Shown here: positions 1 to 7,672 of the stretch, in pieces | How positions within the stretch are numbered: the first letter of the stretch is position 1 | Layout: every line of letters begins with the position of its first letter | Source: Methylobacterium sp. J-088 | GTDB taxonomy: Bacteria; Pseudomonadota; Alphaproteobacteria; Rhizobiales; Beijerinckiaceae | NCBI RefSeq assembly: GCF_022829295.1 | Contig: NZ_JAKSYH010000216.1 | Coordinates: 1-36,687, forward strand | Length of the DNA: 36,687 bases | Direction of reading: 5' to 3' | Notes under the pieces: model-generated | The model's input: the letters and a program-made list of their open reading frames with translations, nothing else | Told to the model about the DNA's origin: nothing | The model's database searches: none | Position numbers and translations under genes: made by a program

Positions 1-2
1 CC

Positions 3-113
3 ACCGACGCGGGCGCCGCCCCGTCCACGGACCCGCCCGGTCAGCCACCGGGCGGGCCCCGTAAAGGACGCCCCGGGATCGCTCCCGGGCCGCCGTGGAC
101 AGGTGGCGGCTAA
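3..113 (+). CDS. Possible C-terminal tail of a truncated upstream gene
   Basis: Frame 3 is open from the window edge to a TAA at 111-113, giving about 36 residues rich in proline, glycine and arginine and ending in PPWTGGG. Third codon positions are mostly G or C, as in real genes here, but such a short open frame in GC-rich DNA can arise by chance. Two perfect hairpins lie inside the same stretch, which argues equally for a non-coding terminator region. No family is recognisable. Confidence 0.2.
   Translation, partial: TDAGAAPSTDPPGQPPGGPRKGRPGIAPGPPWTGGG
32..89. terminator. Two adjacent GC-rich hairpins
   Basis: CCCGCCCGGT at 32-41 pairs perfectly with ACCGGGCGGG at 47-56 across a 5-base loop. 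CCCGGGA at 72-78 pairs with TCCCGGG at 83-89. Neither is followed by a run of T, so a classic intrinsic terminator is not shown. They may be transcript-end structures or palindromic intergenic repeats. Confidence 0.35.
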
Positions 114-689
114 TGAGCACAAAATAGGAACATTGTCAAGGATCACAGGCGCGGATCTTTCCCTCCCGCTCTTCGGGCTACCGGATTCACACATCTCGAC
201 CGGCCCCTGGGGCTCTCGGATGAGGCGCGGGTCCCTTCTTCTGGAGGGAGAGGGACAGGGTGAGGGGTGTGACGTTCCCGAAAACGGCGCCCCCTGCACG
301 CACCGTAATCGCGTGCTCGAACCTGAGCCTTCTCGTCCCTCACCCGGCTCTCTGCCAGAGCAGACCTCTCCCGCTCGGGAGAGGGGGCCTGTCGCGCTCT
401 GCCGCCAGCGTCGGTGTCCACCGGAGATCTGTGAACATCGAAGCTGCGGGGGAGGGAGGACGCGTGTCACAGCCAGAGCGCGATCTGTGAATGTCGTCAC
501 GCAAAGGGGGGAGTGGGACGCGCAGTCGGCCCTCGTGGCGAACGCCGATACCATGTCCGGTTGGCGGGTCGGGATCGATCCGCGACGCCGGCGCGGCTTT
601 CCCTGAGCGGGCCCCCGGATCGAGGTCCACCGGCGCTGCACCGGTCCGGGAGAGGGGCGGGCATCCGGGCGTGCGGATCCCGCCGCCGT
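114..689. other. Non-coding spacer with degenerate palindromic repeats
   Basis: No convincing gene is seen; the open frames here overlap on both strands and match no family. The stretch holds a perfect 9-bp stem (CCTCTCCCG at 365-373 with CGGGAGAGG at 376-384) and purine-rich half-sites around 233-262. It also has a direct repeat, gatctgtgaacatcg at 426-440 and gatctgtgaatgtcg at 482-496. This resembles decayed copies of the CTCTCCC/GGGAGAG intergenic repeats seen elsewhere in the window. Confidence 0.5.
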
Positions 690-1118
690 TCAGGCCCGCT
701 GCGCCCGCTTGCCGAACGAGAAGTACTTGTGGGCATAGAAGCTGAGCAGGATCGGGCTCGCGACGCCGATCAGGTGGGCGATATCCTCGGCGTGCCACGT
801 GAAGCCGATCCTGGGGAAGACCATCCGCGCCAGACCCACGCTGACCCCAAGCACCATCAGGAAGCTGAACACGTTGACCAGGGCGAACCGGCCATATTCG
901 CCGATCCAGCTTCCGGTCGAGGCGAAGACGTAGCGCCGCGCCAGCACGAAGGCCGTTGTCAGGCCGACGAGATAGGCCAGGGTCACGGCGAGTTCGTAGA
1001 CCATGGCGAGGCTCAAGAGCCAGCGGGTCGCCACGTTGGCGAGCGCCGCGATGCCGCCGGTGACGACGAAGCTCGCGAGCTGCCGCCCCTCGCCCCCGCC
1101 CGTCGCCGGATCGCTCAT
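690..1118 (-). CDS. GtrA family membrane protein, putative polyprenyl-phosphate-sugar flippase
   Basis: This 142-residue protein has about four hydrophobic segments and the GtrA/DPMS-associated pattern near its N-terminus (FVVTGGIAALANVATR, roughly residues 16-31). Known GtrA proteins assist transfer of polyprenyl-phosphate sugars across the inner membrane; mycobacterial Rv3789, beside dprE1/dprE2, is one of them. Its start overlaps the stop of the upstream FAD oxidoreductase gene by four bases (ATGA), so the two are translationally coupled. With DprE1/DprE2-like genes 3-6 kb away, a role in moving decaprenyl-phosphoryl arabinose or a related lipid sugar is plausible but inferred. Confidence 0.85.
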   Translation of the reverse strand: MSDPATGGGEGRQLASFVVTGGIAALANVATRWLLSLAMVYELAVTLAYLVGLTTAFVLARRYVFASTGSWIGEYGRFALVNVFSFLMVLGVSVGLARMVFPRIGFTWHAEDIAHLIGVASPILLSFYAHKYFSFGKRAQRA

Positions 1119-2404
1119 GCCGGAATCCTCGCCACCATCTCCTCGGCGAGCCGGACGCTCTCCGAGATCCCGCGATCCTCGGGATAGTAGAAGCAGGTAT
1201 CGGCGATCTGCAGTCCGGCGATCGGAGTCTGCACCGGCGGGAGCTTGGCGGCGAAGCCGGGTTCGCAGATCGGCTGGGCGTAGCGCAGCCGCGCGACCTT
1301 GCGGGCGAGCACGTCCTGCGGCCCGATCGCGGGATTGACCCGGCGGATATACGAGAAGGCCTCGTCGAGCAGCCTTTCGTCGTCCCAGGAAAATTTCGGG
1401 TTCGTGACCGGCATGTAATAGGGCACGTATACGATCGACTCGCCGTTCGGGATCGAGCGCAGGTTCGAGAACTCGATCAGGCCCGGGATGGCCACGTCCG
1501 GCTCGGAGATGTTGACCCAGAAGTGGGGCGTGACCGGCCTCTTCAATTTGAAGAGCAGGCAGCAGACGCCGATGTTGTTGATCGCGTCGTACTTGGCCTT
1601 CCAGTCCGCCGGCAGGTCCGGCACCGCCGCCGAGACGAACGGCGTCGGCATCGTCGAGATGACCGCGTCTGCGGGATGGAACCCGTCCGCGGCCTCGACC
1701 CCCGTGACCCGGCCGCCCTCGGTGACGACGCGCTTAGCCGGCGTCGACAGGCGGACGGACCCGCCCATCGCCGCGATGCGCTCGACCAGCCGGTCGACCA
1801 GGGTCTGGCTGCCACCCTCGATGTAGCCGAGCTGCTCGTCGAACAGGGATTTGCGCGAGCGGCCGATCCGCTTGACCCGCGTCCAGATCCAGGCGGCCGA
1901 GACGTTGTCGGCGTATTCGTAGAACTTGAGTTCGAACAAGGGCCGCCAGAGCTTCTCGTAGACCTCCCGGCCCGACCAGCGGGTGATCCACTCCTTCGCG
2001 CTCTGGGTCTCCAGCGCGTCCCAGCGCTCGCGCCGCGTCGACACGAAGGCCAGCAGGCCGTAGCGCAGGCGCGCCATCAGGCTGACGTTGGGGTAGCGCA
2101 GCAGCGAGATGGGATCGCCCCAGGGATGCAGCTTGCCCCCCGAGAAATAGCCCATCGTCGTCTTGCGCCAGCGCATCGCGTCGCCGAGGCCGATCTCGTC
2201 GAGCAACTTGAAGGTCGGCGCATCCGTCTTGCAGACGAAGTGGTAGAACCGCTCGATCGAGACACCGTCGAAGTCGAAATGCGCGGCCATGCCGCCGGCC
2301 TCAGGGCCGGCTTCCAGCACCTCGACCTGATGCCCGGCCTTGGCGGCGTGGTAGCCCGCGGCGAGGCCCATCGCCCCGGCGCCGATGACGATCAGGCGCG
2401 CCAT
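1115..2404 (-). CDS. NAD(P)/FAD-dependent oxidoreductase, amine-oxidase/protoporphyrinogen-oxidase-like
   Basis: The 429-residue protein opens with a dinucleotide-binding motif (GAGAMG, residues 8-13) followed by the acidic residue that binds the adenosine ribose. Near the C-terminus lies the second FAD-contact block typical of flavin amine oxidases (ADTCFYYPEDRGISES). The fold covers amine oxidases, protoporphyrinogen oxidase, desaturases and UDP-galactopyranose mutase; the substrate cannot be read from the sequence. It is the middle gene of a leftward operon between an epimerase and a GtrA protein, which points to sugar or lipid-sugar metabolism rather than haem synthesis. The ATG start at 2402-2404 immediately precedes the FAD motif. 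Product class is secure, role is not. Confidence 0.85.
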   Translation of the reverse strand: MARLIVIGAGAMGLAAGYHAAKAGHQVEVLEAGPEAGGMAAHFDFDGVSIERFYHFVCKTDAPTFKLLDEIGLGDAMRWRKTTMGYFSGGKLHPWGDPISLLRYPNVSLMARLRYGLLAFVSTRRERWDALETQSAKEWITRWSGREVYEKLWRPLFELKFYEYADNVSAAWIWTRVKRIGRSRKSLFDEQLGYIEGGSQTLVDRLVERIAAMGGSVRLSTPAKRVVTEGGRVTGVEAADGFHPADAVISTMPTPFVSAAVPDLPADWKAKYDAINNIGVCCLLFKLKRPVTPHFWVNISEPDVAIPGLIEFSNLRSIPNGESIVYVPYYMPVTNPKFSWDDERLLDEAFSYIRRVNPAIGPQDVLARKVARLRYAQPICEPGFAAKLPPVQTPIAGLQIADTCFYYPEDRGISESVRLAEEMVARIPA

Positions 2405-2452
2405 CAGGCGGGCTCCCGCGCGAGCAAGCAGCGAACGTGCATCATCGGGCTC

Positions 2453-3382
2453 TCAGAATTGCAGCGCGATCTTGGAATAGACCGGGTGGCGGAACGTCTC
2501 GTCGAAGGCGCTCGCGAGCGGCGTCGCGCGCACGCCGAAGATCTTCGGCCAGTCGATCACCTCGAACACGTCGGGGGTCGACAGGGCCTTCAGTTGCTTC
2601 TCGGTGAACGGCGGGTTCTTGCTGAACAGCCCGTAAACGCGCAGCAGCAGCGCGAACATCCGGTAGGGGATGCGCACGATCTGGGTGCGGGCCTGGGTTG
2701 CCCGCTTCATCTCCCGGACGAGGTCGATGTAGTCGATCCGCTCCTGGCCGGTGATGTTGAAGGCGCCGGTCATCCGCCGCTCCACCGCGGCGACGATGAC
2801 GTTGCAGAAATCGCCGACATAGAGCGGCTGGCGCAGGTAGCGGCCCGATCCGGGGATCGGGAAGACCGGCATCTTCTCCATGAACCGGGCGAGCCAGCCG
2901 ACATGCTTCCGGTCGAACCAGCCGAACATCAGGGTCGGCCGCAGCACGATCTGGGGGATACCCGAGGCCAGGACCAGCGCCTCCTGCGCCTTCTTGGTCT
3001 CGGTGTAATCGTCGACCGCCAGCGAGTTCACGACCGACGAGGAAATGTTGACGATGTAGGGGACGGCGTGCCGCTTCGCCGCCGCGATCACGCGCTCGCT
3101 GGCCGTGACGTTGTTGCGTACGAACTCCTCCGGCACGAGGCCGCCGATCTGGGCATGCGCGTGGACCAGGGCATCGAGCCCGGCGAGCTTGTCCTGCCAG
3201 CCGTCATCGACGGCGAGGTCCGCCACGATGACCTCGACGTCGGGATGGTGCTCCTTCAGGATCGCCGCATTGGCGGCCGCCTTGTCGATCACCACGATGT
3301 CGGTGAAGCCGCGCTCCTTGAAGCGCGGTATGAGGTTCTGACCGACGAGGCCCGCACCGCCCGTGATCAAGACACGTCCCAT
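2453..3382 (-). CDS. NAD-dependent epimerase/dehydratase (extended SDR)
   Basis: The 309-residue protein begins with an extended-SDR Rossmann motif (TGGAGLVG, about residues 7-14) and has the catalytic YxxxK pair at Y126 and K130 (YTETK). A serine-rich block (NISSSVV) just before it supplies the SDR serine. Such enzymes epimerise, dehydrate or reduce nucleotide sugars. It is the first gene of the leftward operon with the FAD oxidoreductase (48-base gap) and GtrA gene, and diverges from the HAD-UbiA gene. A sugar-nucleotide or lipid-linked sugar substrate is likely; the exact one is unknown. Confidence 0.88.
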   Translation of the reverse strand: MGRVLITGGAGLVGQNLIPRFKERGFTDIVVIDKAAANAAILKEHHPDVEVIVADLAVDDGWQDKLAGLDALVHAHAQIGGLVPEEFVRNNVTASERVIAAAKRHAVPYIVNISSSVVNSLAVDDYTETKKAQEALVLASGIPQIVLRPTLMFGWFDRKHVGWLARFMEKMPVFPIPGSGRYLRQPLYVGDFCNVIVAAVERRMTGAFNITGQERIDYIDLVREMKRATQARTQIVRIPYRMFALLLRVYGLFSKNPPFTEKQLKALSTPDVFEVIDWPKIFGVRATPLASAFDETFRHPVYSKIALQF

Positions 3383-3782
3383 TCGCGAAAATCTCTCGAT
3401 ACAAGTCGCTGCTCGCGGGATCCCTATCGAATATACTCCGGGTCAGCAAGGACGCCCATTCGACTGGAACGCCTGCATTAGCTTATGTCCCAAGGAAATA
3501 TCGTTATCGTTTCAACCAGAAACGGTTGGAATATGTATAGAAATTGCTGATCCCGGATCGCCGCGGGGTTAACGCGGTCGCGGCGGAGTACTCTCAGTTG
3601 TTACCGCGCGCACCGCGGGGCGCTTCGATCGGGATCGCCGCCCCTCCGAGCCTTGACATTCTTGGCCTGTCCAGTTCACGTATTTCCCGATATGCGGCCA
3701 TCCAATTTTCCACTAATTCGGCGGGAAGATTGTAGGAAGTGACCACTTTAACAGTAGGACATCACTTGCTGAGAGTGCCCGC
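3383..3782. other. Divergent regulatory region between two sugar operons
   Basis: This 400-base spacer is clearly less GC-rich than its flanks and has no credible gene. It must hold promoters for the leftward epimerase operon and the rightward HAD-UbiA operon. An imperfect palindrome, TTCAACC at 3511-3517 and GGTTGGAA at 3524-3531, could be a regulator site. Frequent A/T tracts lie at 3660-3760. Confidence 0.55.
3653..3681 (+). promoter_or_regulatory. Candidate sigma-70 promoter for the HAD-UbiA/DprE operon
   Basis: A perfect -35 hexamer, TTGACA at 3653-3658, is followed at 17 bases by a weak -10 candidate (TTCACG at 3676-3681). It is oriented toward the gene starting at 3783, leaving a leader of about 95 bases. 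The -35 match is strong and the -10 poor, so this is a proposal only. Confidence 0.35.
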
Positions 3783-5249
3783 ATGAGCGCCGCGAGCGCC
3801 GCGATCCGGGACGTGGGCACCAACGACGTCCCGCTTGTCGTCGACGTCGATGGCACGCTGATCAAGAGCGACCTTCTCTACGAGTCGGCGCTCCAGTTCC
3901 TGGCCCGCTTCCCGCTCGAGGCCTGGCGGCTGCCGCACTGGCTGTTCTCGGAAGGCAAGGCCGCGCTGAAGCAGCACCTGTCCGAGCGCGCCGACCCGAG
4001 CATCGCGACGATCCCGCTGCGCGAGGAGACCGTGGCGCTGATCCGGGACGCGCAGGCGGCCGGACGCCCGGTCTATATCGCGTCGGCCTCGGACCGCCGC
4101 CTCGTCGAGGCGCTGGCCGAGCGGGTCGGTGGGATTGCCGGGGTGTTCTCGACCGAAGCGGGCGTCAATCTGGCCGGCGACGCGAAGGCCCGCCGCCTCG
4201 TGGCCGAGTTCGGCGAGAAGGGGTTCGATTACGTCGGAGACGCAGCCGTCGACTTCCCGGTCTGGCGGGCGTCGCGCAATGTGCTGGCGGTGGCGCACGG
4301 CGGCGACTTCTCGCAGAAGGTGCGGGCGGCATTCCCGGATGCACGCATCGTCGCGGAATCCCGGGTCAAGCCCCGGGACGTGGTCCGAGCGTTGCGCCCG
4401 CACCAATGGGCCAAGAACGCCCTGGTCTTCGTGGGGCTGGTCACCGGCCACCATTTCGACGCGGCGAGCACGCTCGCGTCGCTCACCGCCTTCGTCTGCT
4501 TCTGCATGGCGGCGTCGAGCGCCTACCTGATCAACGACCTGCTCGATCTGCCGGCCGACCGGATCCATCCGCGCAAGTCCCGGCGGCCGTTCGCGTCGGG
4601 CGCGGTGCCGGTGCTGTACGGGGTCGTCCTGGCGGCGATTCTCGCGGCCGGCGCCTTCGTGCTCTCGTTCGGGCTGCCGGTGAAGTTCAGCCTTGCCCTG
4701 CTGATCTACCTCGTCCTGACGCTCGCCTACTCGTTCTATCTCAAGCGCCGGATGATGATCGACATCGTGGTGCTGGGCGGCCTCTACGCAATTCGTGTCT
4801 TCGGCGGCGTCGCCGCCCTGGGCCTGCCGCAGACGCCCTGGCTGCTGATGTTCTCGCTGTTCCTGTTCACCAGCCTCGCGATCGTGAAGCGCTGTTCCGA
4901 ACTCACGGCCAACCATCAGGGCGAACAGCCGGGCGAGAAGAAGACTCTCGCCGGGCGTGGCTACTTGGTGGAGGACCTGCGCGTCCTGTTCCCGTTCGGC
5001 GCGGCGGCGGGCTACGGCTCGGTCTTCGTCTTCGCGCTGTACATGTCGAGCCCGGACGTGGCCGCGCTCTACACCCATCCCAACCGGCTCTGGCTGATCT
5101 GCCCGCTGCTCATCTACTGGATCAGCCGCATGTTCCTGCTCTCGAACCGGGACCAGCTCCACAGCGATCCGGTCGTCTACGCGCTCACCGATCGCATCAG
5201 CCTCGCGACCGGCGCCTGCGTCGCGGCCGTGCTGGCGATCTCCCTCTGA
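3783..5249 (+). CDS. HAD phosphatase-UbiA prenyltransferase fusion, DPPR-synthase-like
   Basis: This 488-residue protein has two parts. Residues ~15-190 are a HAD-type phosphatase domain with the nucleophile/acid pair D21 and D23 (DVDGT) and a late GD...D acid motif. Residues ~200-488 are a polytopic UbiA-type prenyltransferase with the metal-diphosphate motif N251-D252...D255...D259 and a second motif Y316...K321...D327. UbiA relatives such as mycobacterial Rv3806c transfer phosphoribose from PRPP to decaprenyl phosphate; a separate phosphatase then removes the 5-phosphate. The fused HAD domain could do that second step. It is followed after 16 bases by a DprE1-like gene. Fold assignment is firm; the phosphoribosyl substrate is inferred from neighbours. 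Confidence 0.85.
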   Translation: MSAASAAIRDVGTNDVPLVVDVDGTLIKSDLLYESALQFLARFPLEAWRLPHWLFSEGKAALKQHLSERADPSIATIPLREETVALIRDAQAAGRPVYIASASDRRLVEALAERVGGIAGVFSTEAGVNLAGDAKARRLVAEFGEKGFDYVGDAAVDFPVWRASRNVLAVAHGGDFSQKVRAAFPDARIVAESRVKPRDVVRALRPHQWAKNALVFVGLVTGHHFDAASTLASLTAFVCFCMAASSAYLINDLLDLPADRIHPRKSRRPFASGAVPVLYGVVLAAILAAGAFVLSFGLPVKFSLALLIYLVLTLAYSFYLKRRMMIDIVVLGGLYAIRVFGGVAALGLPQTPWLLMFSLFLFTSLAIVKRCSELTANHQGEQPGEKKTLAGRGYLVEDLRVLFPFGAAAGYGSVFVFALYMSSPDVAALYTHPNRLWLICPLLIYWISRMFLLSNRDQLHSDPVVYALTDRISLATGACVAAVLAISL

Positions 5250-5265
5250 CAGCCCGAGTCCCCCC

Positions 5266-6612
5266 GTGTCCGAACCCGACCGTACGCGCGTCCCGCTCAC
5301 CGGGTGGGGACGCTACCCGCGGCGCGACTGCGAGGTCGCGGCGCCGACCGACCCCGCCGCCGCGGCGGTCGCGCGCGCGCCGGCCCGGCCGCTCATCGCC
5401 CGGGGCAACGGGCGCTCCTACGGCGATGCCAGCTTCGGCCCCGGTCTGACCGTCGACATGCGCCGGCTCGGCCGGCTCATCGCGTTCGACGAGGCGACCG
5501 GGGAGCTGACCTGCGAGGCCGGCGCGCTGCTGAGCGAGATCGTCGCGGTGTTCACGCCCCGCGGCTGGTTCCCGCCGGTGACGCCCGGCACCAAGTTCGT
5601 GACCGTCGGCGGCATGGTGGCGTCCGACGTGCATGGCAAGAACCACCACGGCGCGGGCTCGTTCTGCGATCACGTCCTCTCGGCCCGCCTCGCGCTGGGC
5701 GACGGCACCATCCTGACCTGCTCACGGGCGGAGAACGCGGATCTCTTCGCCGCCACCTGCGGCGGCATGGGGCTGACCGGCACCCTCCTGACCGTGACGT
5801 TCCGCCTGATCCCGGTGCGCTCGTCGAAGATCCTGCAGGAGACCGTCCGCGCCCCCGACCTCGCGACCGCGATCGACATCTTCGAGTCCGGTTCCGCCCG
5901 CACCTACTCGGTCGCCTGGATCGACTGCCTCGCCTCCGGCGCGCATCTCGGCCGGTCCGTGATCATCTTCGGCGAGCATGCCGCGCCGCAGGATCTCGAT
6001 CCGTCCGAGCAGGCCACGCCCTTCGCGCGGCCGTCGCCCCGCGGCAAACGCGTGCCGGTCGATTTCCCGACCGTGGCGCTCAACCGGCTCTCGGTGTCGC
6101 TGTTCAACCAAGTCTACTACCGGCTACAGAAGCCGGGCCGAAAGGTGGTCGACATCGACCCCTATTTCTACCCGCTCGACGCCATCCAGGACTGGAACCG
6201 GATCTACGGGCGCCACGGCTTCGTGCAGTACCAGTGCGTGCTGCCCCTGGAGACCAGCCGCGACGGGCTGACCGCCCTGCTCACCGAGATCGCCCGGGTC
6301 GGGCAGGCCTCCTTCCTGGCGGTGCTCAAGCGGCTCGGCCACGAGTCGTTCGGCCACCTCTCGTTCCCGCGCGCGGGCTACACCCTTGCCCTGGATTTCC
6401 CGGCCAACCCCGAGACCTTCGCGCTGCTCGACCGGCTCGACCGGATCGTCACCGAGGCCGGCGGCCGGCTCTACCTCGCCAAGGACGCGCGGATGCGCGC
6501 GCCGATGCTGCGCGCCGGCTATCCCCGGCTGGAGCAGTTCAATGCGGTCCGGCGGCGCTACGGCCTCGACGGACGTTTCCGGTCGGCCCTGTCCGATCGT
6601 CTGGAGATCTAG
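5266..6612 (+). CDS. dprE1: FAD-dependent decaprenylphosphoryl-ribose 2-oxidase-like protein (DprE1 homologue)
   Basis: The 448-residue protein, with a GTG start, has an N-terminal FAD-binding domain (GNGRSYGD near residues 46-53, then VHGKNHH around H123). Its C-terminal region includes AKDAR with K406. These match DprE1, which oxidises the C2 hydroxyl of polyprenyl-phosphoryl ribose to the 2-keto form. K406 corresponds to the mycobacterial catalytic K418. The position of mycobacterial C387, the covalent target of benzothiazinones, is A375 here; both pairs lie 31 residues apart, which supports the alignment. It sits between the HAD-UbiA gene (16-base gap) and the DprE2-like gene (1-base gap). 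Alternative readings are other aldonolactone-oxidase-type enzymes, but the context makes DprE1 likely. Confidence 0.88.
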   Translation: MSEPDRTRVPLTGWGRYPRRDCEVAAPTDPAAAAVARAPARPLIARGNGRSYGDASFGPGLTVDMRRLGRLIAFDEATGELTCEAGALLSEIVAVFTPRGWFPPVTPGTKFVTVGGMVASDVHGKNHHGAGSFCDHVLSARLALGDGTILTCSRAENADLFAATCGGMGLTGTLLTVTFRLIPVRSSKILQETVRAPDLATAIDIFESGSARTYSVAWIDCLASGAHLGRSVIIFGEHAAPQDLDPSEQATPFARPSPRGKRVPVDFPTVALNRLSVSLFNQVYYRLQKPGRKVVDIDPYFYPLDAIQDWNRIYGRHGFVQYQCVLPLETSRDGLTALLTEIARVGQASFLAVLKRLGHESFGHLSFPRAGYTLALDFPANPETFALLDRLDRIVTEAGGRLYLAKDARMRAPMLRAGYPRLEQFNAVRRRYGLDGRFRSALSDRLEI

Positions 6613-6613
6613 C

Positions 6614-7348
6614 GTGACGCCAAAGTCCGTCCTCATCCTCGGTGCGCGCTCGGATATCGGCCGCGCCGTCGCCCGGCGCTTCGCGCAGAGCGGGGCCTCG
6701 GTGACCCTCGCGGCGCGGCGTGCCGACGCCCTCGCGGACGACCTCGCCGACCTGCGGATCCGCTTCAAGGTCGTGGCCGAGGCGGTCGAATTCGACGCCA
6801 CGGACGGCGCGGCCGAGCGCTTCTTCGACGGGCTCCCGGCGCTGCCGGACGTGGTCGTCATGGTGGTGGGCCTGCTGGGCGACCAAGCGCAGAGCGAAGC
6901 GGACCTCGACGCCGCGAACGCCGTCATGGCGGCCAACTACACGGGGCCGGCCTGCTACCTCCTCGCCGCGGCCCGGCGCATGGGGACGCGCGGCAGCGGC
7001 TGCATCGTGGGCATCAGTTCGGTGGCGGGCGACCGCGGCCGGCAATCCAACTTCGTCTACGGCTCGGCCAAGGCGGGGTTCACCGCCTTCCTGGCCGGGC
7101 TGCGCAACCGCCTGTTCAAGAAGGGCGTGACGGTGGTCACGGTCAAGCCGGGCTTCGTGGCGACCGCCATGACGGCCGGCATGAAGCTTCCGCCCGCGCT
7201 GACCGCGCAACCGAGCGAGGTCGGGGACGCGATCTTCACCGCCGTGACCAAGGGCCGGGACGTGATCTATGTCCGGCCGATCTGGCGGCTGATCATGACC
7301 GTGATCCGGAGCGTGCCGGAAACCGTGTTCAAGCGTCTCTCGATGTGA
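6614..7348 (+). CDS. dprE2: SDR oxidoreductase, decaprenylphosphoryl-2-keto-ribose reductase-like (DprE2 homologue)
   Basis: The GTG at 6614, one base after the stop of dprE1, is chosen over upstream in-frame starts buried in that gene; it gives 244 residues. The protein has a classical SDR nucleotide motif (LGARSDIG), the catalytic serine in ISSVAG (S135/S136) and Y149-x3-K153 (YGSAK). DprE2 reduces the 2-keto intermediate with NADH to give polyprenyl-phosphoryl D-arabinose, completing the epimerisation begun by DprE1. A hydrophobic C-terminal segment (IWRLIMTVIRSV) may bind the membrane, as in DprE2. Tight coupling to dprE1 is the main support beyond the SDR fold. Confidence 0.87.
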   Translation: MTPKSVLILGARSDIGRAVARRFAQSGASVTLAARRADALADDLADLRIRFKVVAEAVEFDATDGAAERFFDGLPALPDVVVMVVGLLGDQAQSEADLDAANAVMAANYTGPACYLLAAARRMGTRGSGCIVGISSVAGDRGRQSNFVYGSAKAGFTAFLAGLRNRLFKKGVTVVTVKPGFVATAMTAGMKLPPALTAQPSEVGDAIFTAVTKGRDVIYVRPIWRLIMTVIRSVPETVFKRLSM

Positions 7349-7672
7349 GCGACCGGGAGCGGACGCCCTGGTGGGCGGCCCTGACCCGGGGATCGGATGG
7401 CCACGGATCTCCGCAGGATTCGCGGCTTGATAAATCCGGGCCATGCCGTAAGCCCTCTTCCATCGCGCGGATCGAAGATTGCTAGAGAACCGTTCTCTTG
7501 CGCGCCAGGGACTTGTTTTCCCAATGGGTGGGAGATCCCAAGGCCACGCACGACACTTTCAAATCGTCTGCTCCTCGGGGCGGGGATTGCCTGAAGGGCG
7601 ATGATCATCGTGCCGCACGCCGCGTCGAGGCCCGCCGGTCTCGTAGCGTGAGGCTTGAGAGAGAGACGCGTG
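7349..7672. other. Spacer after the dprE operon
   Basis: About 320 bases with no recognisable gene, RNA or strong terminator. Short open frames here have no recognisable domain. The patch near 7420-7520 is somewhat richer in A/T and could hold the promoter of the following glycosyltransferase gene. Confidence 0.4.

Noticed and set aside
103..606. 167-codon open frame near the left end
   Set aside because: Runs through repeat half-sites, with low-complexity product and competing frames on both strands.
1523..3481. Very long open frame (652 codons) opposite the FAD oxidoreductase and epimerase genes
   Set aside because: High-GC antisense shadow: charged, low-complexity product with no domain, while the opposite strand carries clear motifs.
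3762..5300. 512-codon open frame opposite the HAD-UbiA gene
   Set aside because: Antisense shadow; composition is Arg/Glu/Asp-rich with no recognisable fold.
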